64,000 nt of DNA from the NCBI GenBank assembly GCA_964468205.1, contig CAYXVG010000025.1, forward strand, positions 1 through 64,000. The letters are read 5' to 3'. The translations under genes and the position numbers were made by a program. The stretch is from CAWELS01 sp964468205. GTDB taxonomy: Bacteria; Acidobacteriota; Terriglobia; Bryobacterales; Bryobacteraceae. Position 1 is the stretch's first letter, and each line of letters begins with the position of its first letter. A model generated the notes under the pieces. The model was given only the letters and a program-made list of their open reading frames with translations. It searched no databases and was not told the DNA's origin. Below, in pieces: positions 37,710-46,267 of this stretch.

Positions 37710-38552
37710 ATGACCGGCGGTCGAGCTTCCGTCTTCTGGTTGATCGGTCTGGCGGCCGGCATCGCCCTCTTCGCCGGTATCTGGCTGGTGCCGCACCTCC
37801 ACCGCGTCGCCGAGCAAAGCGATACCCTCGCCCGGCTCGAGTCAGAAGGCGAGGCGCTCTCCAGCCGGGTCCGGGACTTGACCCAGGAACTCAACGGCAT
37901 CCTCGCCGGAACCGACGACCAACCCGGCTTGGTGCAGCCCGACGTCAGCAAAATTGCGGAAAGAATCCGCCGCGAAGAGGAGGCGAAACGTCTTGAGCAC
38001 GTCCGGCAACTGGCCGCCACCGAGGCGAAGCTCGAGGAAGCCCGCCTCACAATCGACGAGTTGACAGCGAAAGTGGAAGGCCTGCAGGCGCAGGTCGCGT
38101 CCCTCGAAGAAGACAATCGAATTCTCGCCGACAAGGAACAGGACCTGATCGACCAGCTAGAGCGGTCGAACCGTGTAGTGGAGGCGATTCGCTCCGAGAT
38201 GCAGGGAACCACAGATCGAATGGTTCGAGTCGAGACACGGAACAGAACCCTTCGCGAGCAGAACCGCGAACTCGAGGATCAGGCCGCGAAGACGCGCCGC
38301 CTGGTGCTGGAAATTGAGAACGTGCAGCGGCGCAGGGAGGCTCTGCTCACGAACATATCCCGCCGCTTTCGCGATGTCGCCGATGAATTCCGGGCTGTGG
38401 CGCTAGGGCTGAATAGCGCCGACCGGGAGGCAGAGCAGAGCGTGGATCTCTCACGGATTCAAAACGTTCTAACGCTTGCCGACGAGGACCTCCGGCAACT
38501 GGAGTCCCTCAATACGCGCGCCAGCCAACTGCAACAGCAACTCAGCCGCTAG
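37710..38552 (+). CDS. Membrane-anchored coiled-coil protein
   Basis: A 280-residue protein: one hydrophobic N-terminal segment (about 7-28) and then almost continuous heptad-rich coiled coil (about 35-280) with many Glu, Arg, Leu and Gln residues (for example LEEDNRILADKEQDLIDQLE). No enzymatic motif. The shape suits an envelope spacer or scaffolding protein. ATG at 37710 is chosen because the upstream in-frame region is hydrophilic and overlaps the preceding gene. It is convergent with the flagellar operon; 17 nt separate the two stops. Confidence 0.65.
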   Translation: MTGGRASVFWLIGLAAGIALFAGIWLVPHLHRVAEQSDTLARLESEGEALSSRVRDLTQELNGILAGTDDQPGLVQPDVSKIAERIRREEEAKRLEHVRQLAATEAKLEEARLTIDELTAKVEGLQAQVASLEEDNRILADKEQDLIDQLERSNRVVEAIRSEMQGTTDRMVRVETRNRTLREQNRELEDQAAKTRRLVLEIENVQRRREALLTNISRRFRDVADEFRAVALGLNSADREAEQSVDLSRIQNVLTLADEDLRQLESLNTRASQLQQQLSR

Positions 38553-38569
38553 CACGTCCCGTGGCAGAG

Positions 38570-39475
38570 TTACCCGAGGTAATCGAACAAGGTCGTTTTG
38601 CGCATTTTCGCTTTGGTCGAGAGCGACACCTCCAGTTGGTACCTTCCCCGGTTTAGCTCCAGGATCGCGCTAGTCATGTCGGTGTCCTCCACTTGGCTCA
38701 GCCGCGTTTTGAGCCGCAGTTCGTGCTTATGCGCGAAGTCGGTTGCCCCAGCCAGCTCATTCTGGACGGCGCCGTAGTAGGCCAACTCCTCGTTCATGTG
38801 GGCTTCGGCTGTCTTGAGCTGATCGAGGGCCGCGGAAATGGCGTCCTGATCGTTGTCGCGCAGCGCAAGCCGCAGGTTGTTGATGACCTGGAATGCGTTT
38901 TTGTCCGGATCGGGGTTGTCGAAGATCTCTTCGCCGCTTCTGGCGTAGGCGAAGAGGGTTCCCGCCGGATGCATCACCTTCCTGGTCGGCTCGTCTCCCT
39001 GATAATCGCTCACCGGGTCATCCAAAGCGAGGTCGATGGTGAACGGGGCCTGACCGTCCGTATTGCCGCTGAAGACATGGCGGGCCTCGATGCGTGTTCT
39101 CGATAGGCCGACCATCTGCTCGAGCAGCGTCTCCACCTCGACGCCGATCATGCGGCGCTGCTCGGCCGTCGTCATCCCGTTGGCCCCTTGTGTCCCGAGC
39201 ACCGAGGCGCGCTCCAGCGTCTTCACCGCGGCTTGCAGCGCCTGTTCCGCCGCGTCAACTTCGGTAGTGATGCGCCCAAGATTCGAGCGGATCTGTTCGG
39301 TCTGGGCAAGCTCGGTTCGCAACTGGAAAAGATTGCTCAGATCCGCCGGCGCGTCGGACACCTCGTTGATGCGCCGCCCAGAGGTAATTTCACGCTGGAC
39401 TTTATGGACCCGGCGGTTGATGTTTGCCAGGTCCGTCAAGAACATCTCCGTGCCCGCGTCGAGTCTGCGTATCAT
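38570..39475 (-). CDS. flgL: Flagellar hook-filament junction protein FlgL (HAP3)
   Basis: A 301-residue flagellin-like protein. The N-terminal helix region (MFLTDLANINRRVHKVQREITSGRRINEVSDAP) and the C-terminal LNRGRYQLEVSLSTKAKM match the paired D0/D1 helices of FlgL. It joins the hook, via FlgK, to the filament. It lies 15 nt downstream of flgK and is the last gene of the flgM-N-K-L run. The filament and hook genes are not in the window. Confidence 0.92.
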   Translation of the reverse strand: MIRRLDAGTEMFLTDLANINRRVHKVQREITSGRRINEVSDAPADLSNLFQLRTELAQTEQIRSNLGRITTEVDAAEQALQAAVKTLERASVLGTQGANGMTTAEQRRMIGVEVETLLEQMVGLSRTRIEARHVFSGNTDGQAPFTIDLALDDPVSDYQGDEPTRKVMHPAGTLFAYARSGEEIFDNPDPDKNAFQVINNLRLALRDNDQDAISAALDQLKTAEAHMNEELAYYGAVQNELAGATDFAHKHELRLKTRLSQVEDTDMTSAILELNRGRYQLEVSLSTKAKMRKTTLFDYLG

Positions 39476-39490
39476 CCCAAATCCTTTCCG

Positions 39491-40852
39491 CTACCGCATG
39501 ATCGCTATCACGAGTTCGGTTAACTCGTCGATAGTCTTGATCATCTGAGCCGATGCCTGAAAAGCCCGCTGGTACTGCAGGAGGGTCGCGGCCTCTTCGT
39601 CCAGGTTGACGGCCGATTCCGTATCCCGCAGGTATCTCGCCTGGGAAAGCAGCAGCGAAGCCGACTGCTCATCGGCCTCAGCGGCGGCGATGTCTGCGCC
39701 AACCCTTGCTCCCAGTTGGCCGTAGAACTCGCTGAAAGTGAACCCATCAATCGTTTCGGTGCTGGCCAGAGCGGCCAGAGTGAGAGCGTTTCCGTTCCCG
39801 CCCGGCGCGGCGACGTCGGCGCCCCCAAGCTGTTCGGGAGTGATGTCCGTGATGGCGATGGTCAGGGCCGCTCCGTTCACCGCGTCGTACTCGAAAAGGT
39901 CGACCGCTGGTGGCTGACCGTTCAGATCGAGGCCCCCCGCGAGAGTGTTGTTCACCACGTCGGCGAAGGCGGACGCCAAGCGGTTGAGTTCCGCCGTGTA
40001 GGAGGGCAGGAACTCGTTGTTGAACTCCAGCGCCCCCTTGAGCTTGCCCTGGCTCACCTGAGACGTGACGGTCTTGCCCTGGAAGTCGAGGATCTCGGCC
40101 GGCGTGCCACTCGTATCCGCGGTGATGGGGTAAACCTTGTCGCCGATGACGAGCGGTGTTTGCCCGCCAAGCAGAATCTGCACTGTCCCGTCCCCTTGCG
40201 GCACTGCGTTGAAGTCCACCAACTCGGAGAGGCGCTCCAGATTCGAGTGCATCTGGGCGTCCAGCCCAGCGTCGTTTTGCTTCCGGTAATCCTTGCGAAA
40301 CTCGTTGTTCAGATCCCGGATGTTGCCTGCCAGCGTGTTGATCTCCTCCGTCAGGCTCCGGATTCCGCGCCGCGAGTTGTCGGCGGCGTCCGCCAGCGAA
40401 GTGGCGCTGAACCGGAAGGCGGCGGCGACGTCGCCGGCCCGCCGGATCACGTTTTGCCGCGCGGGAATGTCGTTTGGCGTCACACTCCACTGTGAGAAGG
40501 CGCTGTAGAGCCGGTCGATCGCGCCCGCCACTCCGGCGCCCTCCATGACGTCGAAGATGGGCTCGATCTGGCCAAGCGCCGTGGTGAGCTGGCTCAATGC
40601 ACCGTACCGCTCGCTTTGCTGCCAGACCGCCCGCTCGGCAAATGGATTTCGGCTGCTCAGCAACTGCCCGGCCTCCACGCCGCCGGGCAATTCCAGGTCC
40701 GGCTGAAACGCCAGCGCCACCAGGTCCACTTGCTGGCGGACGTAGCCGGGTGTCGAGGCATTGGTGACGTTGTTCTGCACGATCGTCAAGGCCTCCTCGT
40801 AGGCCTTCATTGATCTTGCCGCCGTATTCAAAGAGGCGAGTAGATTCGCCAT
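39491..40852 (-). CDS. flgK: Flagellar hook-associated protein FlgK (HAP1)
   Basis: A 453-residue hook-filament junction protein. N-terminal NTAARSMKAYEEALTIVQNNVTNASTPGYVRQQV is the rod/hook-family signature; the C-terminus (LDEEAATLLQYQRAFQASAQMIKTIDELTELVI) forms the matching helix. The middle domain is shorter than in enterobacteria. The ATG at 40852 is chosen because the signature begins there; a longer open frame upstream is unrelated. Exported by the flagellar type III apparatus, presumably with the FlgN-like chaperone encoded just upstream. Confidence 0.93.
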   Translation of the reverse strand: MANLLASLNTAARSMKAYEEALTIVQNNVTNASTPGYVRQQVDLVALAFQPDLELPGGVEAGQLLSSRNPFAERAVWQQSERYGALSQLTTALGQIEPIFDVMEGAGVAGAIDRLYSAFSQWSVTPNDIPARQNVIRRAGDVAAAFRFSATSLADAADNSRRGIRSLTEEINTLAGNIRDLNNEFRKDYRKQNDAGLDAQMHSNLERLSELVDFNAVPQGDGTVQILLGGQTPLVIGDKVYPITADTSGTPAEILDFQGKTVTSQVSQGKLKGALEFNNEFLPSYTAELNRLASAFADVVNNTLAGGLDLNGQPPAVDLFEYDAVNGAALTIAITDITPEQLGGADVAAPGGNGNALTLAALASTETIDGFTFSEFYGQLGARVGADIAAAEADEQSASLLLSQARYLRDTESAVNLDEEAATLLQYQRAFQASAQMIKTIDELTELVIAIMR

Positions 40853-40883
40853 CTGCAACTCCTCACCGCATTTCCGGCCAGTG

Positions 40884-41246
40884 TCAGCACCGGAAAGACA
40901 TCGTCTCGCCGTCCGGCGCCCGCAGTTCGCCGCTTGCTCCGTAGGTTCCCGCGGCGGAGTGCAGAATGCGCGACCACCCCAGGTAGAACGCTCCCGCCTG
41001 TTCGAGCAGGGAGCGGATGCCGGCCAACTCGCGATGCACGTCGGCCGCAATGTCCCGCGGCCGGTCCGCGGGACCCTCGGAATTCAACGCGGCCTGCAGG
41101 GCCCGCAACGCCTCGGCGGCTTCGCTCAACGGCTGGCCGCATTCGTCCAAACTGGCGGGCGTAGGCCTCAGCAGGCACTGCCGCACACGCTCCAACGCAT
41201 CCCTCGCCAGAGCAACCCGATCCACCGGGGAATTACTTCCGCTCAT
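40884..41246 (-). CDS. FlgN-like flagellar export chaperone
   Basis: A 120-residue mostly helical protein. It has no strict motif, but its position between flgM and flgK, its size and the helical stretch IRSLLEQAGAFYLGWSRIL resemble FlgN chaperones, which bind the C-terminal helices of FlgK and FlgL. It starts within the flgM stop (ATGA overlap). Assignment rests more on gene order than on sequence. Confidence 0.6.
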   Translation of the reverse strand: MSGSNSPVDRVALARDALERVRQCLLRPTPASLDECGQPLSEAAEALRALQAALNSEGPADRPRDIAADVHRELAGIRSLLEQAGAFYLGWSRILHSAAGTYGASGELRAPDGETMSFRC

Positions 41247-41557
41247 ACCTTCGGCCTGATCGCATCCTCAATCAGACGGTCACCCACCTGGTGAGCGTTC
41301 ACCTGATACTTGTTCGTTTCCACATCCGCACTCAGCTTCTCCAGCCGCTCGAGCCGCTCGGGAGATTCCACGTTCATTGCCCGCAGTTGGCTGCTCAGCC
41401 CCGAGAGGGATACGCTGTCAGGGGATTCTCCAATACCCGTTCCCGCTCCGGCGCCGGTCCGGCGTTGAATTGCGTCGGTCTGCTGCGACCGGTTTAACCC
41501 GGCGCCGCCTACCGAGTCAGGGGTCATCCCCGCAAGGTTCGGATCATTGACTCTCAT
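41243..41557 (-). CDS. flgM: Anti-sigma-28 factor FlgM
   Basis: A 104-residue protein, disordered at the N-terminus, with the FlgM core in the C-terminal half: DSVSLSGLSSQLRAM, then RLEKLSADVETNKYQVN and a final helix DRLIEDAI. It binds FliA (sigma-28) until it is secreted through the completed hook-basal body. It leads the flagellar operon here and lies 35 nt behind a sigma-28 promoter, giving a negative feedback loop on its own operon. Confidence 0.9.
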   Translation of the reverse strand: MRVNDPNLAGMTPDSVGGAGLNRSQQTDAIQRRTGAGAGTGIGESPDSVSLSGLSSQLRAMNVESPERLERLEKLSADVETNKYQVNAHQVGDRLIEDAIRPKV

Positions 41558-41592
41558 TCATAAACCAGCCCGTCAGGCTGCCTCGTTGTCCC

Positions 41593-41619
41593 TTATCGGC
41601 CAAGATTCCGGGAGCTTTA
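41593..41619 (-). promoter_or_regulatory. Sigma-28 (FliA) promoter of flgM-flgN-flgK-flgL
   Basis: Read on the minus strand: TAAAGCTC (41619-41612), exactly 11 nt, then GCCGATAA (41600-41593). This matches the E. coli sigma-28 consensus TAAAGTTT-N11-GCCGATAA with a perfect -10 and a 6/8 match at -35. The flgM start lies 35 nt downstream. Confidence 0.85.
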
Positions 41620-41637
41620 GAAAAAAGATGCAGCCGC

Positions 41638-43137
41638 TCAGCGAATCACCGTAAGCTCTAGATTCTGAATTACTTCCTCTCCTTCTATAAGCGTCACCGC
41701 CGTGCCGGTTCCGGGCGGCCAGTCCTCGGCCTCCGGTTCGCGAATCTGGTACGAGCTCACCACTTCGTACCTCCCCGGCGGCAAGCCCGTAAATAGGTAA
41801 CGCCCTTCGCTATCCGCATTCACGCTCCTGACCCCTCCCGCCCTCTGCCGCAACCCGGCTTCACGGGCGGTGAGAAAGACTGGCGCCCCCACTACTGGCT
41901 CGCTGCTGGTGGAGACGACTCCTGAGAGAGTGGCCGGATCGTCGCCGAGCAGCACGGTGATCTTCTGCTCGTCTCCAGGCGCCGCGCGAAACCGGTACGC
42001 CGAATCAGAGCTGGCGGCCTCGATAATCTCCGCCGTATAGAACTGAGGAGGAGCCACCACGGCGATCTCCCAATCTCCCGGGGCCCAAACACGGCCTTCC
42101 CCACACGCCATCCGGATGGGGTTCCCGCCCACCCCCGGACGCCTCAAAAACACCGACACGGTCCGCGGATCGAGCCGGCTCTCGCCGAGCACCTGGCAGC
42201 CGATGGACAGCACGGGCGCGGCTTCCATCCCGACCGGCACTCTTAGGTCGTTCTCGCCCATCGAGACCTCGGCCAGCGCCGCCACCGCTCCATTGGTGGC
42301 GGAAGGCTCCACCAGCAGTGTGTAGCGGCCCGGTTCGATGCGGCCGAAGTCAAAGGCTCCGCCGGGCGCGACGTTCACCAAGCGGGGACCGTTCTCGGTG
42401 AGCAGCATCACCTGCCGGGCTCCAGCTCCAACCAGCCTGCCGCTCAACCTGCCCAGGCGCCCCGGCCGGGGACTAACGTCGATGCCGGAAACCTCGTAGT
42501 CGAGTCCAACCTCGAGAATCTGAGCCTCGGCCAGCGAAACCGCGCCCCCGAAATAGGTTGGTAGCAGTCCAACGCCATCCTCAAGGCTCGTGGCGGCGGT
42601 CCGGACCCGGTATTTGCCCGGCTTCAGGCCGCTCAGCCGGTACACGCCCCGGTCATCGGTCCGCGCGGACTGCACAGACTGCCAGTTCTGAATTAAGCGG
42701 TAGGCGTAGACGTGCAGCCCCGGAAGGCCCACCTGGTTCTCATCGCTCACCCTGCCCGTGATCACACCCATGCGCTTCATGCGCAGCGTGACCGAAAAGT
42801 GGCCGTACTCATCAAGAACAATCGGCGTGCCGGGTTCGTCGAAGCCCTGTTGCCCATACCGGCAGGTGGCATAGCCTTTCCGTTCCGATTGCAGGAAGTA
42901 GATCCCAGCCGGCAGGTTTGCGAAGGAAAATTCCCCGCGGGCGCCGGAGAGGACGTTCGAAGGACCCGCCGGACGAGCCGTTTGCCCGGCGCGCAGGATC
43001 ACCCTGGTTCTTGCCAGCGGACGGCCGGTGGCCGCCTCAACCACCGACCCGGTGAGGGAGGCGCCGTGGGCACAGATCACCCCCCCGAGTAGTATCAAGA
43101 CGGCGCGAAGCGCCTTAGAGAATCCGAATGCTGCCAA
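41638..43137 (-). CDS. Exported protein with tandem carboxypeptidase-regulatory-like repeats
   Basis: About 499 residues: a signal peptide (ending GVICAHG) and a chain of beta-sandwich domains of the carboxypeptidase-regulatory/CnaB-like kind. At least four units are visible, each with the turn pattern G-Y-x-L-x-G-L-P/K-P-G-x-Y: FANLPAGIYFLQ, LSGLKPGKYRV, FGRIEPGRYTLL, FTGLPPGRYEVV. No catalytic motif; probably a surface-binding or periplasmic scaffold. The TTG at 43137 is preferred to the upstream in-frame starts because it leaves a clean signal peptide and only 23 nt overlap with the HTH gene; this choice is uncertain. Confidence 0.65.
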   Translation of the reverse strand: MAAFGFSKALRAVLILLGGVICAHGASLTGSVVEAATGRPLARTRVILRAGQTARPAGPSNVLSGARGEFSFANLPAGIYFLQSERKGYATCRYGQQGFDEPGTPIVLDEYGHFSVTLRMKRMGVITGRVSDENQVGLPGLHVYAYRLIQNWQSVQSARTDDRGVYRLSGLKPGKYRVRTAATSLEDGVGLLPTYFGGAVSLAEAQILEVGLDYEVSGIDVSPRPGRLGRLSGRLVGAGARQVMLLTENGPRLVNVAPGGAFDFGRIEPGRYTLLVEPSATNGAVAALAEVSMGENDLRVPVGMEAAPVLSIGCQVLGESRLDPRTVSVFLRRPGVGGNPIRMACGEGRVWAPGDWEIAVVAPPQFYTAEIIEAASSDSAYRFRAAPGDEQKITVLLGDDPATLSGVVSTSSEPVVGAPVFLTAREAGLRQRAGGVRSVNADSEGRYLFTGLPPGRYEVVSSYQIREPEAEDWPPGTGTAVTLIEGEEVIQNLELTVIR

Positions 43138-43486
43138 GAAGCCGCAATAAGCCCAGGCCGGTCCGCTTCCGCCCGCTGTCGCTCCCGGCCGGCTTCCGGG
43201 GAGTGGACGCATCCTGATCACCAATCGTTCCCGTGGCCCGGTCATACCGGGTCAGCAGTTCATCCTCATCGAAGCCAATTGCCGCGGCGTATTGCCGGAG
43301 GTAGCTCCGGGCATAGATGCCGCCGGGCAGCTTCGAGTAGTCCTCGGATTCAATGGCCCTGAGGAACCGCATGCTGATCTTCGTCGCCTCGGCAATCTGC
43401 TCCAGAGTGACTCCGTTATGAGTGCGGTGTTGTGCCAAGGGCGGAAGAAAGTCCGTATTGGGGGAGGTATTTCTGTTCCCTACCAT
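43115..43486 (-). CDS. RodZ-like HTH_25 domain protein without a membrane segment
   Basis: A 123-residue protein. Residues about 14-85 form the helix-turn-helix domain found at the N-terminus of RodZ (GVTLEQIAEATKISMRFLRAIESEDYSKLPGGIYARSYLRQYA). RodZ proper continues into a membrane helix and a periplasmic domain; here the sequence becomes Arg/Lys/Ser-rich and stops. It could be a cytosolic relative or a truncated RodZ. Its end overlaps the regulatory-repeat protein. Confidence 0.75.
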   Translation of the reverse strand: MVGNRNTSPNTDFLPPLAQHRTHNGVTLEQIAEATKISMRFLRAIESEDYSKLPGGIYARSYLRQYAAAIGFDEDELLTRYDRATGTIGDQDASTPRKPAGSDSGRKRTGLGLLRLLGSIRIL

Positions 43487-43693
43487 CGACGACCTCGGTT
43501 CGCAGAATCGTCGTTCTGCACTACAGCAACCAACATCTTATAACACATACGCGGCCTGGGTGTGGTGTTTCGGCTCTATTCATCCCTAAACTTCGGAGGA
43601 AAAGCGTTTTTCGCCATCGAAAGCTCAAGCCTGAACAGTGGTGTATCCGGGGCGGAGTGGCTGTGCCGGACTCGGGTTTGAGTTGCGGTTGCC

Positions 43694-44473
43694 TCATGGT
43701 TCGTAGGGCCATTTCGCAGTTGTGGTGTATCCCCCGTCGATGGCGATGACCTGTCCTGTGATGTAGTTGGCGCCGGGGCCGCTGAGCAGCACGGCCATGG
43801 GCGTGATATCTTCCGGGACGCCGGGATCGGGGTTGGCCTGGACGCCTTTCAGCCAGTCGCGGTTGCTCTTCTGTTCCCAGATCTGCCGGTTGAGGTCCGT
43901 AACGATGAATCCGGGCGCAATGCAGTTCACCTGGATGTCGTGCCGCGCCCACTCGGCGGCGAGCGTGCGGGTGAGTCCGGCGATGGCGCTCTTGGTCATG
44001 GCGTAGATGGTGAGATAAGGCAGTCCGAGGAGCGACATGAGGCTGCCGATGAGTACGATTTTGCCGCCGGCGCCGCGATTGATCATCTGCTCACCGGTCT
44101 GGCGGACGAGATCGACGATACCGTGCAGGTTGGTATTCATGATCCGGTCATACTCTTCCTTCGAGTAGGCGCGGAAGTCCTTGCGGATGTTCATGCCGGA
44201 GACGCCGTGGAGGATGTCGATTTCTCCCGCGGCAGCGACGGCCTCGCGCACCGACACCGGATCGGTGACGTCGAGGCGCAGGGCTTGGGCCGACCCGCCC
44301 GCGGAGCGGATCGCTTCGACGTTCCTGTCGAGGTCCTCCATTGAGCGCGCGGCGAGCATCGTATGGGCGCCGGCGCGGGCGAGTTCGCGGGCGATGGCCA
44401 GTCCGATGCCGCGGCTGGCGCCGGCGACGAGCGCTCGTCGTCCAGCGAGTGAGAATGGGCTGTTCTGTTTCAT
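43694..44473 (-). CDS. Short-chain dehydrogenase/reductase
   Basis: A 259-residue classical SDR. The cofactor motif is GASRGIG at 18-24; the catalytic triad is probably Ser144, Tyr157 and Lys161 (YAMTK); the C-terminal PGFIVTDLN and GQVIAIDGGYT are usual. The strand-4 motif, normally NNAG, reads GVSG (LHGVSGMN), a deviation that may affect the catalytic Asn network. Closest familiar types are gluconate 5-dehydrogenase- and 3-oxoacyl-ACP-reductase-like enzymes. ATG at 44473 is chosen over a much longer open frame because the Rossmann fold starts there. Confidence 0.88.
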   Translation of the reverse strand: MKQNSPFSLAGRRALVAGASRGIGLAIARELARAGAHTMLAARSMEDLDRNVEAIRSAGGSAQALRLDVTDPVSVREAVAAAGEIDILHGVSGMNIRKDFRAYSKEEYDRIMNTNLHGIVDLVRQTGEQMINRGAGGKIVLIGSLMSLLGLPYLTIYAMTKSAIAGLTRTLAAEWARHDIQVNCIAPGFIVTDLNRQIWEQKSNRDWLKGVQANPDPGVPEDITPMAVLLSGPGANYITGQVIAIDGGYTTTAKWPYEP

Positions 44474-44584
44474 TAGGGGCCAGTGTACATCGCCGGGGAC
44501 GCCGTGTTCCGCCAGCCGCCGGAACGGAGTCAACGGCCAGGCGAACCGGCTCGGGGTAAGTCCGGCATTACCGGCAAATAACCG

Positions 44585-44614
44585 TTGGCAAGAAGGACGG
44601 CGTTGTTGTATTCT
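44585..44614 (+). promoter_or_regulatory. Candidate promoter of the leader ORF / MATE operon
   Basis: TTGGCA (44585-44590), 18 nt, TATTCT (44609-44614): four of six at -35 with the core TTG, and four of six at -10. It lies 43 nt before the short ORF. Confidence 0.45.
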
Positions 44615-44656
44615 AATTAAGTCATTCCCCTTTCGAGGGTAAGAAGGAGAGACTTG

Positions 44657-44746
44657 ATGATCAGCCCCGCAACTATGATCGCCGCGGATCCAACTGCCAC
44701 GGCGAGGGTGTCTGATATCGTACCGGTCTTTCCCCTCGACCACTAA
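44657..44746 (+). CDS. 29-residue leader or small peptide ORF upstream of the MATE gene
   Basis: ATG preceded by AAGGAGAG (44644-44651) with 5-nt spacing, then 29 codons ending ...VFPLDH and TAA. The peptide is hydrophobic with Pro, Ala and Thr, and has no Cys and no transmembrane stretch. It could be a regulatory leader peptide for the exporter, a small exported peptide, or chance. The signal is the ribosome-binding site and the position; there is no recognised homology. Confidence 0.4.
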   Translation: MISPATMIAADPTATARVSDIVPVFPLDH

Positions 44747-44851
44747 GCGGCTGGTTCCAAGCCCACTTCCAACAGTTGCAGGTTCGTTGTCCTTTGCCGT
44801 GTGCCGGTTCGCGTTTGCCGGCGCCGGCGCGAGCATTAAGGAGAAATCGAA

Positions 44852-46267
44852 ATGGGGTCCGTTGCAGAAGAAATGAAAGCGCCTCCCGGATTGTGGCATT
44901 CGATCCGGGAGGCGATCCGGGGGAACGAGCAAGACTTCACCGAGGGAAGCTTGGGGCGGGCGATTCTGCTGCTCTCGATTCCCATGGTGCTGGAGATGTC
45001 GATGGAATCGCTGTTCGCGATTGTCGACGTCTTCTTCGTGGCGAAGCTTGGATCGGCCGCCACGGCCGCGGTGGGTCTGACCGAGGCGATGATGGTGATG
45101 GTCTACTCGATCGCCATCGGACTTTCGATGTCGACGACCGCGATGGTGGCGCGGCGCACCGGCGAGAAGGACAAGGACGGCGCCGCGGTGGCGGCTATGC
45201 AGGCCATCTTCCTGGGTGTAATCGGGGCGGCGCTGATGGCGGCGCCCGGGATGATCTTCTCGCGCCAGTTGCTCGAGTTGATGGGAGCCGAAGCCGATGT
45301 GGCCGCCGGCGGGTGGATATACGCCTTGATCATCTTCGCCGGTACACCGGCGGTGATGCTCCTGTTCCTGATCAACGCGATCTTCCGCGGCGCGGGCGAC
45401 GCGGTGATGGCGATGCGCGCCCTGTGGCTCGCCAACGGCATCAACATCATTCTGGATCCATGCCTGATCTTCGGCTGGGGTCCGTTTCCCGAACTCGGAC
45501 TGGAGGGCGCCGCGGTGGCTACCCTCGCCGGCCGCAGCATAGGCGTGGCCTATCAGCTCTGGGCGCTCTTCCGGCCGGGGGGAAGGATCACGGTTCGGCG
45601 CGAGCAGGTGAAGCTGGCCGGTCCGGTGATCTGGCGGCTGCTGCGCGTCTCCCTCAGCGGAATGGGCCAGTTCGTGGTGGCGCATGCAGCGTGGATCGGG
45701 TTGGTGCGGATTGTCGCGGGCTACGGCAGCGCGGCGCTGGCGGGCTACACGATCGCGATCCGGATCGTGCTTGTCACCATCCTTCCCGCCTTCGGCTTCT
45801 CGAACGCGGCGGCGACGCTGATGGGGCAGAACCTGGGAGCGGGAAAACCGGAGCGCGCCGAGAGGTCGGTGTGGCTCAGCGGGATGCTGAACATGATCTT
45901 CCTGGGGACGATCGGCGTGTGCTTCGTGGCGTTTGCCGAACCGTTGGTAAGGTTCTTCACGGCTGACCCCGAGGTGGTCCGGCAGGGCGTCCTGTGCCTG
46001 CGGTACGTCAGCTACGGCTACTTGTGCTACGCCTGGGGCATGGTGATGGTGCAGGCGTTCAACGGTGCGGGCGACACGGTGACGCCGCTGATCATCAACC
46101 TGTTCTGCTACTGGTTGTGGCAGATCCCGCTGGCCTATGCCCTGGCGGCTCTGGCGGGCCTGGGGCCTGTTGGCGTGTACGCCGCGATTGCGGTGGCCGA
46201 AGGCACGATGGCGGTGGTGGGAGTGCTGGTGTTCCGGCGCGGGAAATGGAAGGAACAGAAAATCTAG
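44852..46267 (+). CDS. MATE-family multidrug/metabolite exporter
   Basis: A 471-residue inner-membrane exporter with twelve hydrophobic segments in two six-helix halves. Family landmarks are SIPMVLEMSMESLFAIVDVFFVAKLG in the first half and GAGDTVTPLIINLFCYW in the second. MATE proteins use Na+ or H+ gradients to expel cationic drugs or secondary metabolites. AAGGAGA lies about 8 nt before the ATG. A strong GC-rich hairpin follows the stop. Confidence 0.9.
   Translation: MGSVAEEMKAPPGLWHSIREAIRGNEQDFTEGSLGRAILLLSIPMVLEMSMESLFAIVDVFFVAKLGSAATAAVGLTEAMMVMVYSIAIGLSMSTTAMVARRTGEKDKDGAAVAAMQAIFLGVIGAALMAAPGMIFSRQLLELMGAEADVAAGGWIYALIIFAGTPAVMLLFLINAIFRGAGDAVMAMRALWLANGINIILDPCLIFGWGPFPELGLEGAAVATLAGRSIGVAYQLWALFRPGGRITVRREQVKLAGPVIWRLLRVSLSGMGQFVVAHAAWIGLVRIVAGYGSAALAGYTIAIRIVLVTILPAFGFSNAAATLMGQNLGAGKPERAERSVWLSGMLNMIFLGTIGVCFVAFAEPLVRFFTADPEVVRQGVLCLRYVSYGYLCYAWGMVMVQAFNGAGDTVTPLIINLFCYWLWQIPLAYALAALAGLGPVGVYAAIAVAEGTMAVVGVLVFRRGKWKEQKI

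Larger units (their letters stand above)
44474..44851. other. 378-nt divergent intergenic region with leader ORF
   Basis: Separates the SDR gene (minus) from the MATE gene (plus). It contains one promoter candidate and one short ORF with a very good ribosome-binding site, both listed separately. No known riboswitch fold is recognised by eye, although the 105 nt between the short ORF and the MATE gene could form structure. Confidence 0.6.
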
